56,403 nucleotides of DNA from the NCBI GenBank assembly GCA_002433055.1, contig DJHJ01000013.1, forward strand, positions 1 through 56,403, given 5' to 3'. The notes beneath the pieces are model-generated. The model saw only the letters and a list, made by a program, of their open reading frames with translations, searched no databases and had not been told where the DNA came from. A program made the position numbers and the translations under genes. The stretch comes from Acidobacteriia bacterium UBA6623 (lineage in GTDB: Bacteria > Acidobacteriota > Terriglobia > Bryobacterales > UBA6623). Of the stretch, positions 8,584 through 17,354 are shown piece after piece (the first letter of the stretch is position 1; the number at the start of each line of letters is the position of its first letter).

Positions 8584-8997
8584 TTATCTAGTTGGTGTAG
8601 TTTTCGAGCGACCGCGAGAACGCTGAGGAGTAGTTTTTTTCACGGGAATCAACGAGGTAGAGAAAGCAGGTGGTGGTTCACGTGGCAAAGTGCCCATTTG
8701 GTCTGTTAAATAACTGACAAATTCTTGCATTTGGTGCTGCATCTCTTCCATTTTTCCACGCATGTTCAGAATGATTTCCACTCCTGCCAAATTTACACCC
8801 AGATCTCGCGTGAGAGAAAGAATCACCTCAAGTCGTTGCATGTCAGCTTCCGTGTAGAGGCGAGTGTTGCCGTCGGTTCGAGATGGTTTGAGTAACCCCT
8901 CTCTTTCATAGATGCGCAAGGTTTGGGGGTGCACGTCAAACTGGTTCGCTACCACTGAAATGGTGTAGGTGCCTTCCGTACGTTTTCTTCTAGCCAT
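8584..8997 (-). CDS. hspR: HspR-type MerR-family heat-shock repressor
   Basis: A 137-residue MerR-family regulator. The N-terminal winged HTH reads YTISVVANQFDVHPQTLRIY then EREGLLKPSRTDGNTRLYTE (about residues 11-50), typical of HspR. A dimerisation helix follows (MEEMQHQMQEFVSYL). The C-terminal tail (TTPQRSRGRSKTTPTR) is basic and probably disordered. HspR represses dnaK operons in actinobacteria and others, with DnaK acting as co-repressor. Position supports the call: the start codon lies inside the end of dnaJ (8-base overlap), downstream of dnaK. Its likely target is the dyad over the dnaK promoter near 12212-12256, although that dyad does not match the published CTTGAGT-N7-ACTCAAG element. 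Confidence 0.88.
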   Translation of the reverse strand: MARRKRTEGTYTISVVANQFDVHPQTLRIYEREGLLKPSRTDGNTRLYTEADMQRLEVILSLTRDLGVNLAGVEIILNMRGKMEEMQHQMQEFVSYLTDQMGTLPREPPPAFSTSLIPVKKTTPQRSRGRSKTTPTR

Positions 8998-10165
8998 CTT
9001 GTTCTGGGCTCCAGAGACTTTTACGTGGATCTTCGGTGCTCAATTTAGCAAATTTACGAGCTAGTTCTTTGGAATGTTCGTCGGAAACGATTGGTACCAC
9101 AATCTTAACTTTGACTAATTGATCGCCACGTTTCCCTGTCCTGGGATTGAGAACACCTCTTTCTCGAAGTCGAAAGATTTTTCCAGAACTGGTTGCTGGC
9201 GGCACTTTTAATCGTGTCTTACCGTCAATAGTTGGAACTTCAATTTTATCCCCCAAGATTGCTTCATTGATCGTGATGGGTGCCTCAACATGGATCTCAT
9301 TACCATTTCTCTCAAAAACAGGATGGGGGTCCACCTTGGTGACGATATAAAGGTCACCTGCTGATCCACGAGAATGACCAGCATTGCCCTTGCTGGCAAC
9401 ACGCAGACGAGAGCCGTCTTGAGCTCCGGGTGGGATTCGAACCTCCACGATTTCTTTGCGGCCGATCCTTCCATCACTATGGCAGGTCGGGCACGAATGC
9501 TGGATTTGGCCACGTCCGACGCATCGAGGACAGGTTATGCTGAAGCGCATTGCTCCGACCGCCTGGTTGACTTGCCCACCACCTCCGCACTCGGGACAGA
9601 TCATTTTTCCGGCGCTCACACTGCCTGCTCCATGGCAAGCGCCACACTCTTCATGACGAAAGACCGTAAGACGAATCTTAGTTCCACGAATCGCGTCCCA
9701 AAATCCAATATTGACGGTGTATTCTAGATCCTCGCCTGGTTGTGGTTCACTCTGATGAGGTTCTTTTCTATTCTGCTGGAACATTTGGGAAAACAAATTT
9801 CCAAAACTGCCCCAGTTCCCACTGCTGTTGCTAGCACGTCCACCGGTTGGTCCAGCAGTATGGAAGTCTGTAAAATCGAATCCGTTGAAGTCAAAGCCAC
9901 CAGGCTGATCTGCCGCATTTTGAAAACTGGCATTTTCTGAATAAAAACCGAACTGGTCGTACATCTGGCGCTTTTTTTTGTCGCCGAGTACATCATAAGC
10001 CTCCTGTATTTCTTTGAAGCGTTGTTCGGCCGATTGGTCGCCCGGGTTAAGATCAGGGTGGTACTTACGAGCTAGCCGACGATAAGATTTACGAATTTCA
10101 TCTGTCGAGGCTTTTTTCGGGACGCCGAGCGCTCTGTAGTAGTCCTTTTGTTGCGGCGTCGGCAC
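8990..10165 (-). CDS. dnaJ: DnaJ co-chaperone, full-length type I
   Basis: A 391-residue Hsp40 that stimulates DnaK ATPase activity and delivers unfolded clients. The J domain carries HPD at 36-38, followed by a Gly/Phe/Asn-rich linker (about residues 80-135) that also has Gln- and Ser-rich stretches. The zinc-finger region holds four CxxC-type repeats (CGACHGAG, CPECGGGG, CPRCVGRG, CPTCHSDG), and the C-terminal client-binding and dimerisation domains follow. The start is GTG at 10165 with GAGGG 8 bases upstream. It lies 58 bases after dnaK and overlaps hspR by 8 bases, so the three genes form one operon. Confidence 0.95.
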   Translation of the reverse strand: MPTPQQKDYYRALGVPKKASTDEIRKSYRRLARKYHPDLNPGDQSAEQRFKEIQEAYDVLGDKKKRQMYDQFGFYSENASFQNAADQPGGFDFNGFDFTDFHTAGPTGGRASNSSGNWGSFGNLFSQMFQQNRKEPHQSEPQPGEDLEYTVNIGFWDAIRGTKIRLTVFRHEECGACHGAGSVSAGKMICPECGGGGQVNQAVGAMRFSITCPRCVGRGQIQHSCPTCHSDGRIGRKEIVEVRIPPGAQDGSRLRVASKGNAGHSRGSAGDLYIVTKVDPHPVFERNGNEIHVEAPITINEAILGDKIEVPTIDGKTRLKVPPATSSGKIFRLRERGVLNPRTGKRGDQLVKVKIVVPIVSDEHSKELARKFAKLSTEDPRKSLWSPEQDG

Positions 10166-10223
10166 GGATATAACCCTCTAGAGTATCGCCCATTTCGGCG
10201 CGTCAACTCCACATGAAAGCCAT

Positions 10224-12143
10224 TTAGCTTTTCTGTTTGTCATCGACGTCTACGAATTCAGCATCGACCACGTCATCTTTTTTTGACTTGTCATCTTGAG
10301 TTGACTCTTCATCGGAAGGTGGATCGTCCACTCCTGTCTCAGTCGATGACGTAGCCTTGTACATAACTTCGGCTAGTTTGTGACTGGCCTTGGTCAAGTT
10401 TTCCATAGCTACATTGATTGCATCGGCGTCAGTGTCCTGGACTGCTTTTCTAGTTTCTGCAATAGCGTCGTCAATCGCCTTTGCTTCTTCTTCATCGATC
10501 TTTTCACGGTGCTCTTTGAGAGTGTTTTCAGTGCTATAGATCATTGCGTCAGCGCGGTTGCGCAGCTCGACCTGTTCCTGGCGGGCACGATCCTCAGCAG
10601 AGTTAGCCTCTGCATCACGAGCGATTTTTTCGACTTCTTCCTTTGACAATCCAGATGAGCTGGTGATAGTAATCTTTTGTTCTTTGGATGTAGCTGAGTC
10701 TTTTGCTGAGACGTTTAAAATGCCGTTGGCATCCAAGTCGAAGGTAACTTCTATCTGTGGAATGCCTCGAGGTGCTGGAGGGATTCCAACCAGTTGAAAA
10801 ACGCCAAGCAAGCGATTGTCGGCCGCCATTGATCTCTCACCTTGGAAGACTTTGATCTCAACAGAGGTTTGGTTATCTGCTGCTGTCGAGAAGGTTTCAC
10901 TCTTGCGCGTAGGGATCGTGGTATTACGTTCGATTAACTTCGTGAAAACACCGCCTAGCGTTTCGATGCCAAGCGAGAGAGGAGTTACGTCGAGCAACAG
11001 CACATCCTTCACGTCACCGGCCAAAACGCCACCTTGTACAGCGGCGCCTACTGCAACCACCTCATCTGCGTTCACACCTTTATGAGGCTCCTTTCCAAAG
11101 AGCTCCTTAACTAACTGCTGCACACGTGGAATTCGAGTTGAGCCACCAACTAAAACTATTTCATCAATCTTGTCGGGACCCAGCTCAGCGTCAGTTAAAG
11201 CCTTTTTGCAAGGCTCAAGAGTTCTCTTGAGCAGCGGTTCCATCATTTGTTCGAGTCGGGCTCTGGTTAACTTAAGTTGCAGATGTTTTGGACCACTAGC
11301 ATCCGCGGTTATAAAGGGTAGGTTTATCTCGGTTTCCAACAGTGTAGAAAGATCCATCTTAGCTTTTTCGGCTGCTTCCTTGAGGCGCTGCAGGGCCATC
11401 TTGTCCGCTCCCAGGTCCACGCCCTGATCCTTCTTGAATTCCGCAACAATCCACTCCATGAGTAACTGGTCTATGTTGTCTCCACCAAGATGCGTGTCGC
11501 CATTTGTTGCCTTTACTTCTACGATACCTTCACCAACTTCGAGGATTGAGATATCAAATGTTCCTCCGCCAAAGTCGTACACAGCAATGGTTTCATTCTT
11601 TTGCTTATCGAGTCCATACGCTAGTGCGGCTGCAGTTGGTTCGTTGATGATGCGTTTAACTTCTAGGCCTGCAATTTTGCCTGCGTCCGTGGTTGCCTGT
11701 CTCTGTGAGTCGTTGAAATAGGCAGGCACTGTGATAACTGCCTCAGTCACTTTCTCGCCGAGGTAAGATTCCGCTGCTTCTTTAAGCTTGGTGACAACCA
11801 TCGCCGAAATCTCTTGTGGTGTGTATTCTTTTCCATCTGCGGAGACCTTCAATGTGTCCCCCTCGAGTCTCATGTCGTAGGGAACCATCTTTGTTTCCTC
11901 TGTGACTTCACTGCTGCGCCGTCCCATGAAGCGTTTGATTGAGAAAATGGTATTTTCAGGATTTGTTACTGCTTGACGTTTCGCTGCTTCACCTACAAGG
12001 CGTTCGTCAGCCTTTGCAAATGCCACTACTGACGGCGTTGTTCGTGAACCTTCCTGATTCGGAATGACGGTCGGTTGACCGCCTTGCATAACGGCGACTA
12101 CGGAGTTTGTGGTGCCCAAGTCTATTCCGATGATCTTGCCCAT
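10224..12143 (-). CDS. dnaK: Hsp70 chaperone DnaK
   Basis: A 639-residue Hsp70 of normal length. The nucleotide-binding domain shows the phosphate loop GIDLGTTNSVVAVM, AVITVPAYFNDSQRQATTDA, and VYDFGGGTFDISILE; the interdomain region reads KDVLLLDVTPLSLGIETLGG; the C-terminus ends in acidic DAEFVDVDDK. A good Shine-Dalgarno (AAGGAG, about 9 bases upstream) supports the ATG at 12143. It is the first gene of dnaK-dnaJ-hspR and has a strong sigma70-type promoter upstream. grpE is not in this operon. Confidence 0.98.
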   Translation of the reverse strand: MGKIIGIDLGTTNSVVAVMQGGQPTVIPNQEGSRTTPSVVAFAKADERLVGEAAKRQAVTNPENTIFSIKRFMGRRSSEVTEETKMVPYDMRLEGDTLKVSADGKEYTPQEISAMVVTKLKEAAESYLGEKVTEAVITVPAYFNDSQRQATTDAGKIAGLEVKRIINEPTAAALAYGLDKQKNETIAVYDFGGGTFDISILEVGEGIVEVKATNGDTHLGGDNIDQLLMEWIVAEFKKDQGVDLGADKMALQRLKEAAEKAKMDLSTLLETEINLPFITADASGPKHLQLKLTRARLEQMMEPLLKRTLEPCKKALTDAELGPDKIDEIVLVGGSTRIPRVQQLVKELFGKEPHKGVNADEVVAVGAAVQGGVLAGDVKDVLLLDVTPLSLGIETLGGVFTKLIERNTTIPTRKSETFSTAADNQTSVEIKVFQGERSMAADNRLLGVFQLVGIPPAPRGIPQIEVTFDLDANGILNVSAKDSATSKEQKITITSSSGLSKEEVEKIARDAEANSAEDRARQEQVELRNRADAMIYSTENTLKEHREKIDEEEAKAIDDAIAETRKAVQDTDADAINVAMENLTKASHKLAEVMYKATSSTETGVDDPPSDEESTQDDKSKKDDVVDAEFVDVDDKQKS

Positions 12144-12205
12144 CTCTCAAATCTCCTTCTGTGCAGAAACATCTACACTCTGGTGCATACTCTTAGTACG
12201 CAACT

Positions 12206-12234
12206 ATTATTAAATATTAGTGTATCATTGTCAA
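12206..12234 (-). promoter_or_regulatory. dnaK promoter
   Basis: On the minus strand, a perfect -35 TTGACA (12234-12229) is followed after 17 bases by AATAAT (12211-12206), a 5/6 match to the -10 consensus. Transcription would begin near 12199, giving a leader of about 56 bases before the dnaK ATG. A housekeeping-type promoter fits repression by HspR rather than use of a heat-shock sigma factor. Confidence 0.65.
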
Positions 12235-12256
12235 TGTATGATAAGTTTTAATATTT
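12212..12256. promoter_or_regulatory. Nested dyad over the dnaK promoter, candidate heat-shock operator
   Basis: Outer arms AAATATTA (12212-12219) and TAATATTT (12249-12256) are exact complements, and inner arms TATCAT (12223-12228) and ATGATA (12238-12243) are also exact, both centred near 12233-12234. The -35 element of the dnaK promoter lies at the centre and the spacer under the left half, so a bound protein would block RNA polymerase. It is neither a CIRCE element nor a consensus HAIR element. The binding protein could be HspR with a diverged site; this is inference. Confidence 0.5.
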
Positions 12257-12527
12257 AAACTATTAATTATAAAACACTTATAAAAATTCCATGGTAAATA
12301 TAAATGATCACCATAAAATCTATTTTATCGATTAAAATTGCAATTTGGCAGCTGCTAATTTTAACAATTGGGACCATATGTTAATGGTTTTTCTGGCCAA
12401 TGTGGCCAAATTTGAGAAACTGTTGGTGATCGGTGAAGCACTCCGTTAGGTCACGGATGAGGTCTTTTGCTGTTCTTGAGCCGTCTACGACTGATATACT
12501 TCACCGGGGTGTAGTCGGACATAGGTA

Positions 12528-13205
12528 ATGAACGCTATTGAGTCGATTGATTGGTTTCCTTTTTGGCTGAGCCTGCGCGTGGCCTTCTTGGCGACGATTA
12601 TTGCCGTAGTGTTGGGTCTTGGTGTGGCCTATCTGCTGGTGCATACGAGATTTCGTGGCCGCAACCTGATCGAGACTGCGTGCACGCTACCAATTGTGTT
12701 GCCGCCAACAGTTTTGGGATATTATTTACTGGTTTTACTCGGGCGTAGCAGCCCAATAGGGCAAATTTACGAGCAGGTTTTTGATTCTCCACTGGTGTTT
12801 ACTTGGCAGGCAGCTGTGATCGCGGCCTGCATACATGCCACGCCATTACTGGTGAGAGCCGGACGAGCAGCTTTCCAGTCTGTGGATCACACCCTTGAAA
12901 ATGTGGCTCGTAGTTTGGGTGCAAGTGAATGGCGAGTGTTTTGGCGAGTGACGCTACCTTTAGCGAAGCGTTCGATTGCTGCCGCAGCAGTATTTTCCTT
13001 TGCACGGAGTTTGGGAGACTTTGGTGCCACGATAATGATTGCAGGAAATATTCCAGGGCAAACTCAAACGATGTCGGTTGCAATTTATGATGCCTATCAA
13101 TCTGGAAATACAATGGTGGCAAATGTTCTGGTAATAATTTTATCGCTGATGGCATTGTTGGTGTTATTTCTGATAAATCGAGCCACTGAGAGAAAAGATT
13201 TCTAA
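12528..13205 (+). CDS. modB: Molybdate ABC transporter permease ModB
   Basis: A 225-residue inner-membrane permease with about five membrane segments. The ABC permease coupling motif is visible (SLGASEWRVFWRVTLPLAKR, about residues 128-147), and the N-terminal TACTLPIVLPPTVLGYYLLV-like stretch is typical of ModB/CysT-type permeases. It would form the channel for molybdate (or tungstate) import. modC starts 3 bases after its stop codon. No modA is next to it, so the binding protein must lie elsewhere or be shared. Confidence 0.88.
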   Translation: MNAIESIDWFPFWLSLRVAFLATIIAVVLGLGVAYLLVHTRFRGRNLIETACTLPIVLPPTVLGYYLLVLLGRSSPIGQIYEQVFDSPLVFTWQAAVIAACIHATPLLVRAGRAAFQSVDHTLENVARSLGASEWRVFWRVTLPLAKRSIAAAAVFSFARSLGDFGATIMIAGNIPGQTQTMSVAIYDAYQSGNTMVANVLVIILSLMALLVLFLINRATERKDF

Positions 13206-13207
13206 CT

Positions 13208-14314
13208 ATGAAGACGCTAGTTGTATCAGTCGAAAAAACTTATGCACGCGATGTTGATTCAGCGCCATTCAGCTTGCATGTAAGTTTTGAGACGCGAGAC
13301 GAACTAACGGTCTTGTTCGGACCCAGTGGCGCAGGAAAGACTCTCACGCTTGATTGTATTGCAGGGTTTTCAAATCCGGACAGAGGCAACATTCGGCTAG
13401 GTGATGAGGTTTTGTTCGACGCCAAGACAAGAAAAAATCTGGCAGCTCGCAAGCGACGTATTGGATATGTTTTTCAAAAAGATGCCCTTTTTCCACACAT
13501 GACTTTGCGTGGGAATCTGGAATTTGCTTCGCGTACAAAGTCTCCAAAAACTGGGTCGAACTTGGTAGAGGAGACTCTGCATCAGTTTGGGTTAGGGCCT
13601 CTTGCAGGCCGTAGACCAGACCAAGTTTCGGGTGGAGAGCGACAACGTTGTTCAATTGCACGTCTTTTGGTTAGTCGACCTCGCCTTGTTTTGCTGGATG
13701 AACCCACACGAGGTCTTGACGTGCGTTTACGTGAACAGCTTTACGAAGTATTGACACAAGTTCGTTCACAGTACCGGCTACCGATGATTCTAGTCACCCA
13801 CGATCTTGAAGAAGCTTTTGCTCTTGGAGACAGAATGCTGGTCTACGATCAAGGACGGATTATCCAGGACGGTTCACCTACCGACATCCATGCGGGTCCG
13901 GCCTCACCGGAAGTGGCATGTCTGCTAGGTATCACACCGATTCTCAAAGGCACAGCAGTCGCGCATAATGGAAGTGACACGGCTGTTGTTGAATCTCAGG
14001 GGTTTCGGTTTCCAGTTGTGCATCTAAACGGTTTTAACCCAGGGCAAAGTCTGAGTTTTTGTATACGAACGGAGCATGTTGTTGCCTGTCCGGCAGTGAC
14101 TAGTTCATCTCCCAATGTGTTGACTCTACCGTTGCGTAAAAAAACTGAAACGCCGACTCACGTGCGTTTAGAATTTCAAGATGGCATTGCCGCTGAATTC
14201 CCAAGACAAGAACTAGCTGCAGAGTCTGTCAAGGTTGGGGCACGGTGGGAACTTAAATTTCCGCCAGGGTCGGTTTGGGTTTTTCCAAAGACACAATTTA
14301 GTGTGAGAAAGTAG
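13208..14314 (+). CDS. modC: Molybdate ABC transporter ATP-binding protein ModC
   Basis: A 368-residue ABC ATPase. Walker A is GPSGAGKT (38-45), the signature is VSGGERQR, Walker B is LVLLDEP, and the switch His is in THDLEEA. The C-terminal region after residue 240 has the position and length of the molybdate-binding TOBE domain of ModC but has diverged (GTAVAHNGSDTAVVESQGF). It pairs with the ModB permease immediately upstream. thiE starts 15 bases downstream. Sulfate or tungstate transport is an alternative, but the ModB-like partner favours molybdate. Confidence 0.88.
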   Translation: MKTLVVSVEKTYARDVDSAPFSLHVSFETRDELTVLFGPSGAGKTLTLDCIAGFSNPDRGNIRLGDEVLFDAKTRKNLAARKRRIGYVFQKDALFPHMTLRGNLEFASRTKSPKTGSNLVEETLHQFGLGPLAGRRPDQVSGGERQRCSIARLLVSRPRLVLLDEPTRGLDVRLREQLYEVLTQVRSQYRLPMILVTHDLEEAFALGDRMLVYDQGRIIQDGSPTDIHAGPASPEVACLLGITPILKGTAVAHNGSDTAVVESQGFRFPVVHLNGFNPGQSLSFCIRTEHVVACPAVTSSSPNVLTLPLRKKTETPTHVRLEFQDGIAAEFPRQELAAESVKVGARWELKFPPGSVWVFPKTQFSVRK

Positions 14315-14328
14315 CCCTAGTCAGAGTA

Positions 14329-14928
14329 ATGATTGTCTATGCTATAACGGATCGACGTTCCCTAAAAGATGACTTGCTAGGTACGGTGGAAAGGCAACTC
14401 CATGCAGGAATAGACTATCTTCAAATCCGAGAAAAAGATCTAACGGATCGCCATCTTTTTGAGTTGACTCGTGCGGTTCTCTCATTGCCCAACCCAACTA
14501 GCACCAAGATTTTGGTTAATGGAAGAGTCGATATAGCAATTGCTGCAGGAGCTGCCGGAGTCCATCTCCCTTCTAACGGTCTTGGAATTAGAAAAATTCG
14601 TCGTAGTATACCCATTGATTTACTTGTGGCGGTTTCAACTCATAGTCTTGAAGAGGTAGTGGTGGCTGAAAAGGATGGAGCGGATTTGGCTGTTTTCGGG
14701 CCGGTTTTTTCGACACCCTCGAAAGCTTCTTTTGGTTCGCCTCAAGGCCTTGAAGCACTGAGTGTTGTTTGTCAGTCAGTGTCTATGCCAGTGTTGGCAC
14801 TTGGGGGAGTAACGGTGCATAACGCGGTTTCTTGCGTGGATCGGGGGGCAGCCGGAGTTGCAGCCATTTCTCTATTGCAGAGTCCGGCTGAACTCGATTG
14901 CCTTGTCGGAAAGTTGCACAAAGTGTAA
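14329..14928 (+). CDS. thiE: Thiamine-phosphate synthase family protein (ThiE/TenI)
   Basis: A 199-residue TIM barrel. ThiE joins the thiazole and pyrimidine halves to make thiamine phosphate. Visible family motifs are YLQIREKDL, ILVNGRVDIAIAAGAAGVHL, FGPVFSTPSK and the phosphate-binding ALGGV. It is a little shorter than E. coli ThiE. The usual NDR reads NGR and the HLGQED-type loop reads HLPSNG, so the related thiazole tautomerase TenI is possible. It follows modC closely on the same strand and is likely co-transcribed, although molybdate and thiamine metabolism have no obvious link. Confidence 0.8.
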   Translation: MIVYAITDRRSLKDDLLGTVERQLHAGIDYLQIREKDLTDRHLFELTRAVLSLPNPTSTKILVNGRVDIAIAAGAAGVHLPSNGLGIRKIRRSIPIDLLVAVSTHSLEEVVVAEKDGADLAVFGPVFSTPSKASFGSPQGLEALSVVCQSVSMPVLALGGVTVHNAVSCVDRGAAGVAAISLLQSPAELDCLVGKLHKV

Positions 14929-15019
14929 ACTGGCCCCAGTTAACTTGAACATAATTCTCCGTTGTTTTCGAGTGAAATCGAGAGTAGATCTTAAGTCGTG
15001 CATTTTTTGATTTCTTTTG

Positions 15020-15676
15020 TCAGGCACGTAACTTAAGCCCAAGCATCATCAAGCCCGGTAGTATTATTGCACCTGCTAAAGCTAGCAGGAATGATTCCGT
15101 TGCTAGTGCAAATGCGCCGATTGCCGCATAGATAGCCGCGATGCCTGCGTTTGCTAGTCCCGTCATCAAAAAGAAACGTTTGGGAGACATTCCCACAACT
15201 CCTGCAAAGATTACAGAAGCTTCCGCTAAGATCGGTACTGCTCGTAGTGTGACTACTACCCAGTCGCCAATGCGGTTGTGAATGCCCGAGATTCGAGCGA
15301 CTTCTTCTTTGCCGACAAGTTGTTGAGTTACCTTCTTTCCTGGCCCTGCACCTAATCCATAACCGATCCAGCAACTGATAGTCATTCCAATCCAAACGGA
15401 GAAAGCACCTGACCAGAAACCAAGGAGAGAGCCGGCGGCTGTACTGAGGAAACTAGAAGGCACAGGCAATACTAGATCCCCTGTTAAGAGTCCTGCCAAG
15501 AACCCCCCTATCACCCAAGGTGGCCAGTCAGTCTCTAGCACATTCGCACTCCAGATTTTCAGGGATTCATTCCAGAGCAAAAAAGGTGTCAGAACAAACA
15601 GTAAGAACAACAGCATGACCAAACCCCAACGAATCAGGACCTTGGGGTAAAACGCTCTCATCCTAAAACTAGGCAT
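15020..15676 (-). CDS. VTT/DedA-like (SNARE-associated) membrane protein
   Basis: A 218-residue protein with about five to six membrane segments. The VTT core is recognisable by LPVPSSFLSTAAGSLLGFWS with a following Gly-rich helix ending GYGLGAGPGKK, and by the RAVPILAEASVIFAGVVGMS motif. Members of this superfamily move or scramble lipids or help envelope homeostasis; the substrate of this one is unknown. It starts 7 bases after the symporter gene upstream and is the last gene of the minus-strand island. Confidence 0.75.
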   Translation of the reverse strand: MPSFRMRAFYPKVLIRWGLVMLLFLLFVLTPFLLWNESLKIWSANVLETDWPPWVIGGFLAGLLTGDLVLPVPSSFLSTAAGSLLGFWSGAFSVWIGMTISCWIGYGLGAGPGKKVTQQLVGKEEVARISGIHNRIGDWVVVTLRAVPILAEASVIFAGVVGMSPKRFFLMTGLANAGIAAIYAAIGAFALATESFLLALAGAIILPGLMMLGLKLRA

Positions 15677-15683
15677 CGACAGG

Positions 15684-17354
15684 TCAGCTTTGTTCTACAG
15701 ATTGTTTGGAGTAACTGACTAGTACGCCAATCGAGACACAAACAACACAGCCTACTAAGTTGTACCAAAGAAAGGATACATCGGTGGAATAGCTAGTCCA
15801 CGCAACTACAGCCAGAGCTGCTAACATTCCCGAGAAAGCGCCACGACCATTCACCCTCCAAGGGAGAAATGCAAGTACGAATACACCCAGTAGAGAACCA
15901 TAGAACAGTGATCCCACCATGTTGACAGCTTCAATGAGAGACCCTAAATGCTGTCCAAGGCCAGCAAAGAGTACAGCATATCCACCCCAAAACAGCGTTG
16001 CAATTTTAGATACTCTCGCGTAGTGACTATCAGACGCATTGCGTCGCAAGTAACGTCGGTAGTGATCCATTACTGTGACCGTTGCTAACGAATTCAATTC
16101 TGAAGAAATGCTTGACATGGCAGCCGCAAAAACGGCAGCCATGATAAGACCAACTAATCCTGTTGGTAGGTAGTTCATCACAAAAGTTAGGAATATGTAG
16201 TTCGTGTCATTGTAGGTGTTGTCCCTGGTTTGATCTGCGGCTAGGAGCATACCCTTTTTACGTACCATTTGTAGCCGTTTGTCAGCATCGAGGTAGATGG
16301 TACGAGAAGAAGGAGTTTTGGTCACGAGTAGTGAATGTGCTGCTCGTCGGCGCTCTTCGAAGGCATGGTGATAGTGGTCATTGGTTTCGGAATAGATGGG
16401 ATTGGTGGAACTTTCGAGTCGAGTACGTTCGACTTTATTGAAGAGCATCGGTGGTTCTGTGAAAACAAAAAATGAGAAGACCATTGCACCTGTTAGCAAA
16501 ATGATGAACTGTAATGGAACCTTTAAAACCGCGTTCAATAGTAAACTTAGACGCATGTGTGCAACTGATTTACCGGTCAAGTAGCGTTGCACCTGTGATT
16601 GGTCGCAGCCAAAATATGCTAATGCTAGAAATGCCCCACCGATAAGTCCGGACCAAAGGTTGTATCGATTCTGCCAATCGAAGGTCGTGTCCACTGCTCG
16701 TAATTTACCTGCTGCGCCGGCCAGGAATAAGGCATCAGAAAATGATACGTCTGGTGGAAGTGCGAGTATGGCTGCTGCAAGAGCTACGGCAACCCCCATA
16801 AAGATGATGAACATTTGTTGAACGTCGGTCCACATCACAGCTTTGATTCCACCTATAGTGGTGTAACAGACCACTAGAACGCCCATCGTAAAGATGGTTA
16901 ACCACTCTGGCCAGCCAACCATAATTGAAAGCAAAACGGCTGGCGCGTAAAGCGCTATGCCCACTCCAACACCTCTCTGAATCAAAAAAATCACGCTAGC
17001 TAGAGTACGTGTTTTGAGGTCAAAACGTTGTTCTAGGTACTCGTAGGCCGTGTATACTCCAGAGCGATGGAAGAAAGGAACTGCGATAGCTGCTATAAGG
17101 ACCATTGCGATTGGTAAACCGAAGTAGAACTGAACGAATCGGATGCCGTCGACATAGCCTTGACCAGTAGTACCAATGAAGGTAATAGCACTTGCCTGAG
17201 TCGCCATAATAGACATGCCGATTACCCACCAAGGCATTGCCTTGCTTGCCAACAGATAGTCGCGCATTCCTCGAGAGCCACGAGAACGATATAGGCCGAA
17301 AGAAATTATTCCAACCAAAGAGATCGCGAGGATGATCCAATCGAGTAGGTGCAT
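15684..17354 (-). CDS. Sodium/solute symporter (SSS family)
   Basis: A 556-residue symporter with about 13-14 membrane helices. SSS proteins couple Na+ to uptake of sugars, amino acids, nucleobases or other organics. Features include the N-terminal ASKAMPWWVIGMSIMATQAS, the sodium-site region GLIMAAVFAAAMSSISSELN, and an extra soluble stretch of roughly 75 residues (from about EPPMLFNKVERTR to AADQTRDNTYND) between helices. I chose the ATG at 17354 rather than a GTG at 17444 because a 48-codon gene ends exactly there with TAATG overlap, which points to translational coupling. Position downstream of hydantoinase genes suggests import of the hydantoinase substrate or a product; the substrate cannot be read from the sequence. 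Confidence 0.88.
   Translation of the reverse strand: MHLLDWIILAISLVGIISFGLYRSRGSRGMRDYLLASKAMPWWVIGMSIMATQASAITFIGTTGQGYVDGIRFVQFYFGLPIAMVLIAAIAVPFFHRSGVYTAYEYLEQRFDLKTRTLASVIFLIQRGVGVGIALYAPAVLLSIMVGWPEWLTIFTMGVLVVCYTTIGGIKAVMWTDVQQMFIIFMGVAVALAAAILALPPDVSFSDALFLAGAAGKLRAVDTTFDWQNRYNLWSGLIGGAFLALAYFGCDQSQVQRYLTGKSVAHMRLSLLLNAVLKVPLQFIILLTGAMVFSFFVFTEPPMLFNKVERTRLESSTNPIYSETNDHYHHAFEERRRAAHSLLVTKTPSSRTIYLDADKRLQMVRKKGMLLAADQTRDNTYNDTNYIFLTFVMNYLPTGLVGLIMAAVFAAAMSSISSELNSLATVTVMDHYRRYLRRNASDSHYARVSKIATLFWGGYAVLFAGLGQHLGSLIEAVNMVGSLFYGSLLGVFVLAFLPWRVNGRGAFSGMLAALAVVAWTSYSTDVSFLWYNLVGCVVCVSIGVLVSYSKQSVEQS

Larger units (their letters stand above)
12144..12527. other. AT-rich divergent intergenic region dnaK/modB
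   Basis: These 384 bases separate divergent dnaK and modB. Bases about 12200-12400 are strikingly AT-rich compared with the flanking genes. Besides the dnaK promoter and dyad, there is a direct repeat TGGCCA-ATG-TGGCCA near 12394-12408 and a TATACT (12495-12500) that could be the modB -10, with TTCTTG (12473-12478) at a 16-base spacing. No gene or known riboswitch is seen. Confidence 0.5.

Noticed and set aside
12475..12495. CTTGAGC near modB as a HAIR (HspR) element
   Set aside because: The second half-site ACTCAAG is missing at the needed distance.
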